Assembly: GCF_003201815.1 (NCBI RefSeq)
Contig: NZ_QJKB01000001.1
Span: 806,001-870,000 of the forward strand
Length of the DNA stretch: 64,000 nucleotides
Direction: 5' to 3'
Source of the DNA: Undibacterium pigrum
GTDB lineage: Bacteria > Pseudomonadota > Gammaproteobacteria > Burkholderiales > Burkholderiaceae_D
Shown here: piece by piece, positions 46,470-55,544 of the stretch
Layout: every line of letters begins with the position of its first letter
Numbering within the stretch: the stretch's first letter is position 1
Program-made: the position numbers and the translations under genes
Notes under the pieces: model-generated
The model's input: the letters and a program-made list of their open reading frames with translations, nothing else
What the model was told of the DNA's origin: nothing
Databases searched by the model: none

Positions 46470-47569
46470 GCTTGTACTCCACGTTTTATATCATGGTCAA
46501 ACACGCTGAGCATATTTTTTTCATGCTCTTGAATTTGATCTGGGCCCCATTCACCACTGACATCCATTGACTTAATCATACTGTAAAGCTTTAAGGTATC
46601 AATATTTTTGTTATTGATGGCCGCCTTAAAGTGATCTCGCTTCGCTTTGGGCTGAAAATTGCTCAGTCGGGAGTTTTTGCTGTGACTGATTAAACAAAGA
46701 TTGCCAAAGCGGTGGAGATGCTCCTGACCCAAGTCTATATGACCATCCATCGGGTGCTGCGGATAAAAATGTTCGACGGAGCTTCTAAAAGAAAACTCGA
46801 ATTGTTTGATCACGTCATCAGCGGTTTTATTCTCAATACCCTCACACCACAACAGATAATCGAGGTAATTGAAAATCAAATTGTTTTCAATACTGCCAAA
46901 TTCCAAACGTTCAGCAACTCGCGCCTGCTCTACATGTGCGAGTGCATAACCACGATTTTGATAAATCATCTCGTAATACTCAGCAGGCTTATCCACACTC
47001 AGGAAACGCCCATAAACAAACTGGCGGGCCAGCCTTTCAAGGCGCCCTAAGTAATGCCGAGCATTCACTTCCTGCATATGAAATAGTTCGTATAAAGCGC
47101 CGTTCAACCAATGTTTATAAACCAGAGTTGGCGTTGAAACATGTAATGCACTCAGCAGCATCAATATGCGCCTGTTCGTACCCTCAAAACCATCTTCCTC
47201 ATCACGATCAAAGGTATTGATATAACTTTGGCTCTTTACATTGTAAAAATGCAGGCGCTTTAAACTCCATTTATCTTCATTCTGAGCGAATTCACGCTTG
47301 ATGATGTATTGATCAAAAAGGTACTTGCACTTCAATAACGCGAAGATGAAATCCTGCGTTTTTTTTATCGCCTCATCAGTTTTAAGAATGTGATGTTCAA
47401 ATTGGGCGAGCAATTGCTTGTCATCCAATGGGATGTCCTTACCGCTCAATATCCTCAAAACATGCAACAAGAAATTGGAAAAGTTAATCACGCTATTAAA
47501 GCGTTCTGCCGATAATGTAGCTTCACCAGATTGCGCAGACGGCGGCGGTGTATCGATTAGGTACTGCAT
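46466..47569 (-). CDS. DUF1524 (His-Me finger) nuclease-like protein, GmrD-like
   Basis: A 367-residue protein whose C-terminal ~110 residues match the DUF1524 nuclease domain of GmrSD-type type IV restriction systems: [10 protein letters not shown] (E266, H267) and [19 protein letters not shown] (about 286-304). The N-terminal region (40-240) is helical and of unknown role. In usual GmrSD proteins this domain follows a DUF262 domain in one chain; here the DUF262 part is the separate gene directly upstream, 27 bases away. GmrSD cleaves glucosylated hydroxymethylcytosine DNA; the target of this version is unknown. Confidence 0.75.
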   Translation of the reverse strand: MQYLIDTPPPSAQSGEATLSAERFNSVINFSNFLLHVLRILSGKDIPLDDKQLLAQFEHHILKTDEAIKKTQDFIFALLKCKYLFDQYIIKREFAQNEDKWSLKRLHFYNVKSQSYINTFDRDEEDGFEGTNRRILMLLSALHVSTPTLVYKHWLNGALYELFHMQEVNARHYLGRLERLARQFVYGRFLSVDKPAEYYEMIYQNRGYALAHVEQARVAERLEFGSIENNLIFNYLDYLLWCEGIENKTADDVIKQFEFSFRSSVEHFYPQHPMDGHIDLGQEHLHRFGNLCLISHSKNSRLSNFQPKAKRDHFKAAINNKNIDTLKLYSMIKSMDVSGEWGPDQIQEHEKNMLSVFDHDIKRGVQA

Positions 47570-47596
47570 TCGTTGGGCATCATCGGCAGGCTTGGC

Positions 47597-48457
47597 TTAG
47601 CTAGCCAGCTCTGCACCGAGCAAGCTAAGCAGATCACCAAAATCAGCAGGCATGAACTGTCCCCAATCATTCTTGCCAAACACGACATGGCGTTCGTCCG
47701 GTGTAAAACCGTATTGAACGTACTTTTCCATATTCGCCGTTGAATCCCAAACCTTTGAAAGTACCCGCAGATTGGCTTCGCGCGTTGACTTTTCTGCAAT
47801 ATTATTAAATACCGACATCAACTGTGCTTTCACTACCTCGTGTTTTTCCAGCTGTTCGCCACGATTATTCATGACCTCAAAATAATGGTTCAAATCGGTA
47901 TCATCCGGTACAGAAACCCGTGCGACCTGCACATTTTTGAAGAGGTAGTCACTGAAATCAGCTATTTGTCCCTTCCGGGACAATAACCATTTTTCCACCA
48001 GAGCAAATCCATTCACCACGTCGAGGTTATACTCTGCCGACTGCAAATGATTCAGAGCAACTCCTTGATAAAGGCTGGCAAAAGTTTTCGACGACTTAGT
48101 GCGACTCTCAAAATCCAAATTTAACCGGTCATACCAATCCATATCAATCGAGATGGTGCTCTCTTTAGCCAATCGCTTTAAACACATCGCTATCAAGGTC
48201 AATGTCGTGAAACGTTGCTGACCATCAATCACCTCAAGACTGCCGTCGCTACGTTCGAAGACGACTAAAGTGCCAATGTAATACGGCTTCGTTTTGGCTT
48301 CAGCTTGACTTTTTTGCTGATAATCCAGTACATCCTGCAAAAGCTGATTGATCTCGCCCTCTTCCCAGGCGTAGTTGCGTTGATACATAGGAACCAAATA
48401 TTTTTTTGCATCCGTCAACAGTTCACGCACCGTATAATTGAGTACCGCCTTATTCAT
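47597..48457 (-). CDS. DUF262 protein (GmrS-like)
   Basis: A 286-residue stand-alone DUF262 domain. The family motifs are VPMYQRNYAW (22-31) and VIDGQQRFTTLTL (about 76-88), which in GmrS form a ParB-like nucleotide-binding fold that drives the paired nuclease. The protein ends before any DUF1524 motif; this role falls to the next gene. It overlaps the upstream 469-residue DUF262 gene by 8 bases. Its most likely role is the sensor or NTPase half of a split GmrSD module inside a type I restriction operon. Confidence 0.8.
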   Translation of the reverse strand: MNKAVLNYTVRELLTDAKKYLVPMYQRNYAWEEGEINQLLQDVLDYQQKSQAEAKTKPYYIGTLVVFERSDGSLEVIDGQQRFTTLTLIAMCLKRLAKESTISIDMDWYDRLNLDFESRTKSSKTFASLYQGVALNHLQSAEYNLDVVNGFALVEKWLLSRKGQIADFSDYLFKNVQVARVSVPDDTDLNHYFEVMNNRGEQLEKHEVVKAQLMSVFNNIAEKSTREANLRVLSKVWDSTANMEKYVQYGFTPDERHVVFGKNDWGQFMPADFGDLLSLLGAELAS

Positions 48458-49859
48458 GGTATTTCAGCTCTTTAAATAGGGTAATGATTTCATCAACTTT
48501 GGTGCCTTTAATATCCGCTTTTTTAATTGTGCCAAGAGGCCAGTTGAGTACATCACTGGGTTTTACCGACTGCTTGATAAGCTCAAACACATTATTGTCC
48601 AGTGCATGATTATCCATGGTGGCAATCTGCACTGCCTGCATTTGCAAGCGGCATGTATAAGCCCACACAAACAACTTTTCAATGGCTTGCGATAACTCCT
48701 GAGTGCCAAACTTATCGATATAAAAAATCAGTGCGTTATCAAACAGTGTCCGAATATATTTATCTCCTGCCCGCGTACGGGAACCGTAAGTATTGAGCGT
48801 ATGAAGAATTCGTCGTGCGACTGCATCTAAGTCCGTATTTAAGAGACGCAGTGCTTTGTTGTTCTTTTCATGATGCTCGTCATCAACAATGTCGGCGATC
48901 GTCTGCTGATAGTGGGTCGCCATTTCAAAGAAACGACGACCGTTGATCACCATCTGATCCAAATGAAATGGAAAGCGCATGCTTTGATGATCAATGCGGC
49001 GATGGTATTGACTGTTGTAATCATCCACAAAATGATGGGCTATGCGCAGCGACTCAACGTAAGGGTATAAGCCAATTTGTTCAAGATTAATACCTTTGAA
49101 CAGATCGACATGCGCCTTGCTAAAGTACTGCGCTGATTTACCTTGAGCCCAGTTACGGATACGAAATAAGTAATTCGCAAACAATTGCGCCAGTGTTTTA
49201 CTATCCAGGCCCTCCCAGTGGCTTACTGAATGTGCCTTCAGGTGGCTCTCTTCCTGGGAGAACTCACGCAAGTGAAATGCTTTCAGCAAGTCGTGTGGAT
49301 CAAGGTCGCGGCCACGTGCATTTTGCGAATCGAAGAATTGAAACGCTTCAGACACATCTGTCAGAACAAAGGTAACGAGCTCACATTTATTCAACAAAAA
49401 GTCGATATCTTCTTCAGTAAACTCCGGACGCGACGTCGCACGTAATGCAGCCATAAAATTTTGGTGCAAATTCCGGTGCGAAATATCGCTACTAAAATGC
49501 TGGCGAGTTAAAAACGGCGTAATTACCGCGCTAAGTTCATGGAGCTGCTTCTTAAGATCTTCTCGCTTTAGCAAAGGTAAGCGCTCTTTGATCAACGCTT
49601 TCACCAGCAGCAACAAAGTGAGCGTACGCTGCTGACCATCGACAATATCCAACTGCTCATCACCCTCGTCACAGTGCTGATGAAACACCACTGTCCCCAG
49701 CCGATAGGCAGACTTACCGCGATACACACGCAAATCGACCAACAAGGCATTCAGATTTTCTTGCGACCATTTATAGGGACGCTGATAGGCCGGTATCGAC
49801 AATGCTGGTTGAGTCAATAATTGCCTGACTGAGATAACCCTTTTGTCCAAATCATGCAT
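48450..49859 (-). CDS. Second DUF262 protein, long form
   Basis: A 469-residue protein with an N-terminal DUF262 domain: IPAYQRPYKW (22-31), DIVDGQQRTLTLLLL (about 71-85). A central region has FLLNKCELVTFVLTDVSEAF and FQFFDSQNARGRDLDPHDLLK, also typical of DUF262 proteins. A C-terminal helical domain follows, without the H-x-x-P/Asn nuclease motif of DUF1524. The ATG at 49859 is preceded by GAGGTG; the GTG nine bases upstream is less likely. It overlaps hsdS by 8 bases. It probably has a regulatory or sensing role with the shorter DUF262 protein. Confidence 0.78.
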   Translation of the reverse strand: MHDLDKRVISVRQLLTQPALSIPAYQRPYKWSQENLNALLVDLRVYRGKSAYRLGTVVFHQHCDEGDEQLDIVDGQQRTLTLLLLVKALIKERLPLLKREDLKKQLHELSAVITPFLTRQHFSSDISHRNLHQNFMAALRATSRPEFTEEDIDFLLNKCELVTFVLTDVSEAFQFFDSQNARGRDLDPHDLLKAFHLREFSQEESHLKAHSVSHWEGLDSKTLAQLFANYLFRIRNWAQGKSAQYFSKAHVDLFKGINLEQIGLYPYVESLRIAHHFVDDYNSQYHRRIDHQSMRFPFHLDQMVINGRRFFEMATHYQQTIADIVDDEHHEKNNKALRLLNTDLDAVARRILHTLNTYGSRTRAGDKYIRTLFDNALIFYIDKFGTQELSQAIEKLFVWAYTCRLQMQAVQIATMDNHALDNNVFELIKQSVKPSDVLNWPLGTIKKADIKGTKVDEIITLFKELKYHE

Positions 49860-51159
49860 TTGGCGCACCTCGCGGTTTAACCAAACGCGTTTTCCCTGTC
49901 AGTAGCTCTTGCATCATGCCTTGTTTGATTTGCTGGGTTTTGTGCAAGCGTTGTTGTAGAGCATCCAGGTCTTTGTCCATGTCGGAGAGGGCGTTGGCGA
50001 TGGCGGTTTGTTCTTTTTCGTCCTTCGGCAATAAAATTTTAAAAGCTGCCATATCCTTGTTGGTAATTTGATTTATTGTCGCGCCCATTACCTCGTTGAT
50101 CTGATTTTGAATAATATTGGACTGAAATTGAAAAAAAACGAAATTACTACTTTTCGAACGATAAATTGACATGAACGCCCCAAAAGCACTTCCAGAAGTA
50201 TTTTTATCGATCAAAGCGCACTTCCCAATTAGCTGGCGGCTGCCATTTCTAACACAGATGAGAATGTCTCCTTCGCGCACAATGACTCTTTCCGGGATAT
50301 CCATATTAACAAAAACATTATCATCAAATGCCAGCCTATTATTTTGAACATTTGATGATCGCAAAACTAATGTACCAAAATCTGAGACGTCATCAGGGCT
50401 ATACGTTAATCCAATAATATTCTCACCAATGTCGCCTAATGAAGCAACCTCCCAATCTTCGGGAATCCCCCCAAAATCAGTTTGTTTATAACCTGTATTG
50501 AGCTGATCAAACGGTGGTAAGCGTTTTTTGCCGGTGAGGAGTTGTTGCATGGCGGCGGTTTTGATGGCGCTTTTTTTGTTGATGAGTTTTTCCAAGGCGG
50601 CGATCAGGGCATCGACATCGGATAGTGCGTTGGCGATGGCAGTTTGTTCTTGTATTGACGGTAAAGGTAATGGTGTAGAGTTACAATTATCTTTGTTTAA
50701 ATAAGGCAGCGCAGTCTTTGTCGCCATACTATAAAAGTAACTTTCTTGATTCTTCAGTGCATACACCAAATAGTAATTATTAATTTTTTCAGATGGTAGA
50801 AATGCATGTAACTGCTGATTCAGCACTACATTTCTTCCCGCGATTGCAACCACACCAAGCTCTCCAACACAGGACATAATTACTGATCCGACCGGGACAA
50901 TTTTAGAGCCTACAGATTTTGCCTCCTCCTTAGAAATTTTCAAGCCAGCTCTAGAAAAATAGACTTCTCTGCAATCGGTTAAATCTGGGGTCGTGATCCA
51001 TGGAATATCGCCATTAAATTTTAAAGGTTTATTACGGCCTGGAACAATAAAATCACAAACATCTTGCACTTGGATGGAATTCCACTCATCCGGAATAACC
51101 CCAACCTCAGTCTGCTTATAACCCGCCGGTATCAATTGCTTCTCCATCACGCTCACCAT
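49852..51159 (-). CDS. hsdS: Type I restriction-modification specificity subunit
   Basis: This 435-residue HsdS binds the two halves of a bipartite recognition site. It has two target-recognition domains, opened by GYKQTEVGVIPDEWNS (about 13-28) and GYKQTDFGGIPEDWEV (about 223-238). Each is followed by a spacer helix starting EQTAIANALSD and ending QLLTGKKRL or ELLTGKTRL. The near-identical ends show the internal repeat typical of HsdS. The recognition sequence cannot be read from the protein. It overlaps hsdM by 7 bases. Confidence 0.95.
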   Translation of the reverse strand: MVSVMEKQLIPAGYKQTEVGVIPDEWNSIQVQDVCDFIVPGRNKPLKFNGDIPWITTPDLTDCREVYFSRAGLKISKEEAKSVGSKIVPVGSVIMSCVGELGVVAIAGRNVVLNQQLHAFLPSEKINNYYLVYALKNQESYFYSMATKTALPYLNKDNCNSTPLPLPSIQEQTAIANALSDVDALIAALEKLINKKSAIKTAAMQQLLTGKKRLPPFDQLNTGYKQTDFGGIPEDWEVASLGDIGENIIGLTYSPDDVSDFGTLVLRSSNVQNNRLAFDDNVFVNMDIPERVIVREGDILICVRNGSRQLIGKCALIDKNTSGSAFGAFMSIYRSKSSNFVFFQFQSNIIQNQINEVMGATINQITNKDMAAFKILLPKDEKEQTAIANALSDMDKDLDALQQRLHKTQQIKQGMMQELLTGKTRLVKPRGAPNA

Positions 51160-53585
51160 GCCAAGCCCATTTTTTTCAGGTGTTCATCGACCTTGCCACT
51201 CAGCGTCGCGACCTCATCCACCAAGTTAGGCATAGGTATGCTGTAACGCTCTTCCAGGGTTTTAACGCGATTCGCGAGTTGTTGGGTGATGCGTTCAACT
51301 TCGGCGATGATGCTGGCTTGTAGGGTGGCGAGCCATTTGTCGTCCACGATCAGGGATTTGATTTCTTCCACCTTGAGTTGTCGGTATCTGGCAAAGACCA
51401 GCGCATCGAGTTTTTCTTGTGCGTCTTTGAGGTTCTTTTTATGCTCGGCTTCTTGTTCTATGAGTCCTTTGACTTTGTTGAGAGCCGCTTTTTCTTCCTT
51501 GTCTGTTGCAAGTTTCAGGCGTGCGGCGACGCTGGCTTTGTTGACTTTGCCGGTGTCGGTCAGTGCATCCGCCAGCAGGCCGTCTTCGGTGGCGTGTTCT
51601 TCGATATAGGCTTCCAGCGCCTGGCTGCTGGCGTCGCATTCGCCTTGCAGTGCATCGATTGCGGTTTGCTCGGCGCTAAAGAAGCGTGCGACGATCAATG
51701 CTGGCGGAATAAGTTCTGCTTTGTACTTGGCTTTACCGATAATCAGGTCAGGTGTTTCTTTTTGTTTGGCATCGCCCTTGATGCTCACCAATTCGCGCAG
51801 CCTGTTACCGGCTTGCCAGCCGTCCTGGATGATAAGGTATACATCGTCTTGCATGATATCTGCCCAGTAATCCATGATGATCTGGTAGATATCGTATTTA
51901 TCTAGCAAAGGCGACTGCGCATAGGCGTTGAGCAAGCTTTCTGAAATGCGGTGAATAATCTCTTTGGGACTTTCGTGGTCGCCATCTGCTGCTGTTTGTA
52001 AGGCGCTTAAATTGGCTAGTATTTTCCAGCCATGAAATAAGTCAATCGCAATTTGGGCAAAGCTTTTAAATTCAGCGTGATCCAGAATCGACTTTTTTAC
52101 TGCTTGCGCATCGACCAGGGCCATGCTGTAACCAGCGCGAGCTGGTGCAAATAGAGCAGCGCGCACACTGGGAAAGGCTTGCCAGAATTTTTGCAAGTCA
52201 TCTATATCCCTGTCAGGAATGCCACCTTGCAAATGGGCGCTGAGATCGTGCAAGTCTTCTGCCTCGCTGGAATCGATATAGCGAGGAATATTCAAGTTGT
52301 AGTCGTTAGCGACAATTTCTTTTACACTTACTTTACGGCTGTAACGCTCCAGCTCCAGCTGTTTGGTAAAGACGTCCACGGCTTTGTGTATATCCTGGCT
52401 GCGCAAGCGGTTTTTATTGCCATCTTTTGCATAGCCTTTGCTGGCGTCTATCATAAAAATTTCGGTACGGCTGGCGGCTCCGGCTTTATCCAGCACAATA
52501 ATGCAGGCAGGTATGCCAGTGCCATAAAACAGGTTGGCGGGCAAGCCGATAATGCCTTTGATATAGCCTTGCTTGATGAGGTTGGTGCGAATACGTGCTT
52601 CGGCGTTGCCGCGGAACAGCACGCCGTGCGGCAGAATGACTGCGCCCTTGCCTGTGCTTTTCAGGGATTTGAGTATGTGCAGCAAAAAGGCGTAATCACC
52701 GTTTTTATCGGGCGGCGTGCCATATTCAAAGCGTCGGAATTCATCGTCATTGATGTTGATGCCGTTGCTCCAGCTTTTGACCGAGAATGGTGGATTGGCG
52801 ACGGCGAAGTCAAAGGTTTTCAGGCTGCCATCCTCATTTTTCCACTGGGGACTGGCGAGGGTATTGTCTTGCCAGACTTTGGCGGTCACGTTGTCGTGCA
52901 GAATCATGTTCATGCGTGCCAGCGCGCTGGTGGCGTTATCCATCTCTTGACCAAAAATGGTGAGGCCGCGGGGCGCTTCATCGCTGGCCTTCAGCAGCAA
53001 GGAACCGGACCCACAGGTAGGGTCATAGACGGTGGCATCTTGCGGGGTGTCGCTGGTAATGCCGATCACTTTGGCAACGATGCGGGAAACTTCTGCCGGG
53101 GTATAAAACTGGCCCTTGGATTTGCCAGAATCAGTAGCAAAGTGGCGCATGAGGTATTCATAGGCGTCGCCCAGGAGGTCATCGCCATCGGCTTGATTAC
53201 TGGCTAAATCCAGTCCCTGGAAAATGCCCACCAGTTTGGTGAGACGATCCACCATGTCTTTACCCTTGCCGAGCTTGTCTTCATCGTTAAAGTCGGCTAC
53301 GTCAATCACACCTTTCAAATCATTGGCTTCAGCGAGTTTGCTGATGATTTTATTAATTTTATCGCCAATTTCTTTGTCGTTTTTCAGAGCGATCATGGCG
53401 CTGTAATCGGCACCGTCAGGCACTTCGATCAAACCATAAGGGTCTTTTGCATATTTGTCGGACACGTACTTCATGAATAGAAGAGTGAGTACGTAATCTT
53501 TGTATTGACTGGCATCCATACCGCCGCGCAGTTCGTCGCAGCTGGCCCAAAGGGAAGAATAGAGTTCAGTTTTTTTTATCGCCAT
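51153..53585 (-). CDS. hsdM: Type I restriction-modification methyltransferase subunit, long form
   Basis: This HsdM is an N6-adenine methyltransferase. It starts at MAIKKTELYSSLWASCDELR, preceded by AGGAAG; a longer frame to 53645 is not needed. The AdoMet motif DPTCGSGSLLL is at 188-198 and catalytic NPPF at 264-267. At 810 residues it is much longer than EcoKI HsdM (529): after residue ~500 it has an extension that includes a coiled coil (about 680-770, EEKAALNKVKGLIEQEAEH). Methylation of host DNA protects it from HsdR. It is the first gene of the seven-gene restriction operon. Confidence 0.94.
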   Translation of the reverse strand: MAIKKTELYSSLWASCDELRGGMDASQYKDYVLTLLFMKYVSDKYAKDPYGLIEVPDGADYSAMIALKNDKEIGDKINKIISKLAEANDLKGVIDVADFNDEDKLGKGKDMVDRLTKLVGIFQGLDLASNQADGDDLLGDAYEYLMRHFATDSGKSKGQFYTPAEVSRIVAKVIGITSDTPQDATVYDPTCGSGSLLLKASDEAPRGLTIFGQEMDNATSALARMNMILHDNVTAKVWQDNTLASPQWKNEDGSLKTFDFAVANPPFSVKSWSNGININDDEFRRFEYGTPPDKNGDYAFLLHILKSLKSTGKGAVILPHGVLFRGNAEARIRTNLIKQGYIKGIIGLPANLFYGTGIPACIIVLDKAGAASRTEIFMIDASKGYAKDGNKNRLRSQDIHKAVDVFTKQLELERYSRKVSVKEIVANDYNLNIPRYIDSSEAEDLHDLSAHLQGGIPDRDIDDLQKFWQAFPSVRAALFAPARAGYSMALVDAQAVKKSILDHAEFKSFAQIAIDLFHGWKILANLSALQTAADGDHESPKEIIHRISESLLNAYAQSPLLDKYDIYQIIMDYWADIMQDDVYLIIQDGWQAGNRLRELVSIKGDAKQKETPDLIIGKAKYKAELIPPALIVARFFSAEQTAIDALQGECDASSQALEAYIEEHATEDGLLADALTDTGKVNKASVAARLKLATDKEEKAALNKVKGLIEQEAEHKKNLKDAQEKLDALVFARYRQLKVEEIKSLIVDDKWLATLQASIIAEVERITQQLANRVKTLEERYSIPMPNLVDEVATLSGKVDEHLKKMGLAW

Positions 53586-53785
53586 GAAGCTTCCTGATTG
53601 TTTTTGTGGCTTGAGTGATTTGCCTGCCAGAGTTTTGGTCAACACGGGTTTAAAACCAGCATTTCAAGCAGTTTTTACTCGTGAATATTGGTGGGCAACA
53701 GTAGCAGATTTTGATAATTTTGAGCATAAAATCCCATGCGAATTTATCTCGCATATCGCCAGATTTTATTACCTTTAAGAAAATA

Positions 53786-53808
53786 AAAAACCGCCAACGG
53801 CGGTTTTT
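53786..53808. terminator. Bidirectional terminator before the restriction island
   Basis: AAAAACCGCC-aac-GGCGGTTTTT (53786-53795 / 53799-53808) is a perfect 10-bp stem with A-run and T-run on both sides. It ends the DUF4404/isp transcript coming from the right and marks one boundary of the restriction island. Confidence 0.88.
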
Positions 53809-53835
53809 AAGTGATGCCTGATTAATACAAATTAT

Positions 53836-54108
53836 TCAAACACCAATTTTTTCTAGCATAGTACCCAGTTCACGTAAGGCTGGTTCCAGTTTTGGATGTT
53901 GTGCAGCAAATTTTGCTGACAGAGCCTGCGAACGCTCACTCAAGGCCGCGAATACAGGGTCATCATGATTTTGTGTGTTTGCCAGGACATGTTGAATATC
54001 CTCATTCAATTTCTCCAGCAAGGACTTCAATTCATCATCAACCGCCTCAGTGCTTGCCAGTTCTTGATGCAAGAGGCCCAGCAGATGTTTCAATTGTTCT
54101 TGTTTCAT
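53836..54108 (-). CDS. DUF4404 family protein
   Basis: A 90-residue helical protein of the DUF4404 family, recognised from MKQEQLKHLLGLLHQELAST, with a second helix FAALSERSQALSAKFAAQHP and a C-terminal ALRELGTMLEKIGV. Its function is unknown. It is preceded by an AGGAG-type ribosome site. It lies 67 bases after ispF and may be in the same transcript. Confidence 0.78.
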   Translation of the reverse strand: MKQEQLKHLLGLLHQELASTEAVDDELKSLLEKLNEDIQHVLANTQNHDDPVFAALSERSQALSAKFAAQHPKLEPALRELGTMLEKIGV

Positions 54109-54175
54109 ATCGTATCTCCTTAATGGAACATTCTTAACTTCGTTGCAGCTTAGCTTTTTGCAGCTTACTTGCAGT

Positions 54176-54679
54176 CTAGTTGCTGACTCGTGGAAAAACC
54201 AGTACCACGGCTTCGGCAGCTATGCCCTCTTCCCTACCCAGATAACCAAGACGTTCATTGGTTTTTGCCTTGATATTGACCTGATTGATATCAACCTGCA
54301 TATCCTCTGCAATATTTGCCACCATGGCTGCAATATGCGGTGCCATTTTCGGTGCCTGGGCAATGATGGTGGCATCCAGATTACCCACTTCATAACCTGC
54401 AGCATGGATACGTTTGACAGCCTCACGCAGTAAAACACGCGAATCAGCACCGGCAAAACGGGTGTCGGTATCCGGAAAATGCTTGCCTATATCGCCCAGG
54501 GCGACTGAACCGAACAGCGCATCGGTAATTGCATGCAATAACACATCCGCATCTGAATGCCCAAGCAAACCTGTGGTGTGTGGGATAGTCAACCCACCGA
54601 TAATCAATTTACGACCAGGAACCAATGCATGACAGTCATAACCCTGACCTATTCTGAACGGTAACATCTTATTTTGCAT
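54176..54679 (-). CDS. ispF: 2-C-methyl-D-erythritol 2,4-cyclodiphosphate synthase
   Basis: IspF (167 residues) forms the cyclic diphosphate in the MEP pathway to isoprenoids. The zinc and diphosphate motifs are visible: [15 protein letters not shown] (Asp and His ligands), [20 protein letters not shown] (His), and [13 protein letters not shown]. The ATG at 54679 has GGAAG upstream, and a TTG three bases earlier is ignored. It is encoded after ispD with a 10-base gap, the usual pair. Confidence 0.97.
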   Translation of the reverse strand: MQNKMLPFRIGQGYDCHALVPGRKLIIGGLTIPHTTGLLGHSDADVLLHAITDALFGSVALGDIGKHFPDTDTRFAGADSRVLLREAVKRIHAAGYEVGNLDATIIAQAPKMAPHIAAMVANIAEDMQVDINQVNIKAKTNERLGYLGREEGIAAEAVVLVFPRVSN

Positions 54680-54689
54680 CAAACTTCCT

Positions 54690-55418
54690 TTATTCTTGCG
54701 GGCTATTCAAATACTGCGCGATTAATGCCATATCGCCGGGCATAGTCAGCTTCATATTGCGCACATGCCCCTCAACCAGTATGGGGGCATGGCCAGCAGC
54801 TTCAATAGCGCTGGCTTCGTCAGTAACCTGATCTGCCGCATCCAGGGCGTCGCACAATAGCTGATAACGAAACATTTGCGGGGTTTGTGCCAACCATAAG
54901 CCATCACGAGGTATGGTTTGTACTTTGCCGTTTTCTACCCGCTTGACGGTATCAACCACAGGCAGGGCCAGCAGGCCGCCGACTGTATCGTCAGCAACAC
55001 TATCAATTAAATGTTGCAGCAGGTTTGATGTCAAACCCGGCCTGGCGGCATCGTGTACAAGTACCCAGTCATTGACCGTTAGTTCGCTGGCTATTATGCT
55101 CAAGCCATTTCTGACCGTATCACGGCGGCTGGCACCACCGCAACGCAAAACGCTCAGGTTTTCTGCTTTTGTCAGATATTCATCGACATAAGCATCATCC
55201 GGACTAACAACAACATAGGTATGCTGTATTTTAGAAAAACCAAGAAATGCATCGACAGTATGTTGCAAAACTGATTTACTTCCTATACGCATATATTGCT
55301 TAGGTGTCGTTGCCCCCATACGCGAACCCACTCCCGCAGCAGGAATCAGCGCAACATAGCGAGGCGTATCTATCAGCTTTTCGGCGTCAAAATGATGTTC
55401 TTGCAATTGTTTTTCCAT
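54690..55418 (-). CDS. ispD: 2-C-methyl-D-erythritol 4-phosphate cytidylyltransferase
   Basis: IspD (242 residues) joins CTP and MEP in the isoprenoid pathway. The nucleotide motif is [20 protein letters not shown], followed by [16 protein letters not shown] (substrate Asp) and [13 protein letters not shown] near the end. The ATG at 55418 is chosen over a GTG nine bases upstream. It heads the ispD-ispF unit and is divergent from mfd with a short 126-bp spacer. Confidence 0.95.
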   Translation of the reverse strand: MEKQLQEHHFDAEKLIDTPRYVALIPAAGVGSRMGATTPKQYMRIGSKSVLQHTVDAFLGFSKIQHTYVVVSPDDAYVDEYLTKAENLSVLRCGGASRRDTVRNGLSIIASELTVNDWVLVHDAARPGLTSNLLQHLIDSVADDTVGGLLALPVVDTVKRVENGKVQTIPRDGLWLAQTPQMFRYQLLCDALDAADQVTDEASAIEAAGHAPILVEGHVRNMKLTMPGDMALIAQYLNSPQE

Positions 55419-55544
55419 GAATGTCACAAGCTCTTGAAGCTGCCCCGATAAGAAAGAGCCCCTTCGTTTATAATTAGGCGCTCATTTTAACCGCGTATCT
55501 TGTTCCGTAAGCAGCTTTTACGGCATCCCACATGTATAGCCGCA

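Noticed and set aside
49852-51159. Direct repeats in hsdS considered as a mobile or CRISPR-like repeat
   Set aside because: They are the two conserved regions of HsdS, a normal internal duplication of the family.
52179-53207. 342-residue open frame antisense to hsdM
   Set aside because: It lies wholly within hsdM on the other strand, has no family motifs or ribosome site, and hsdM is clearly the coding strand.
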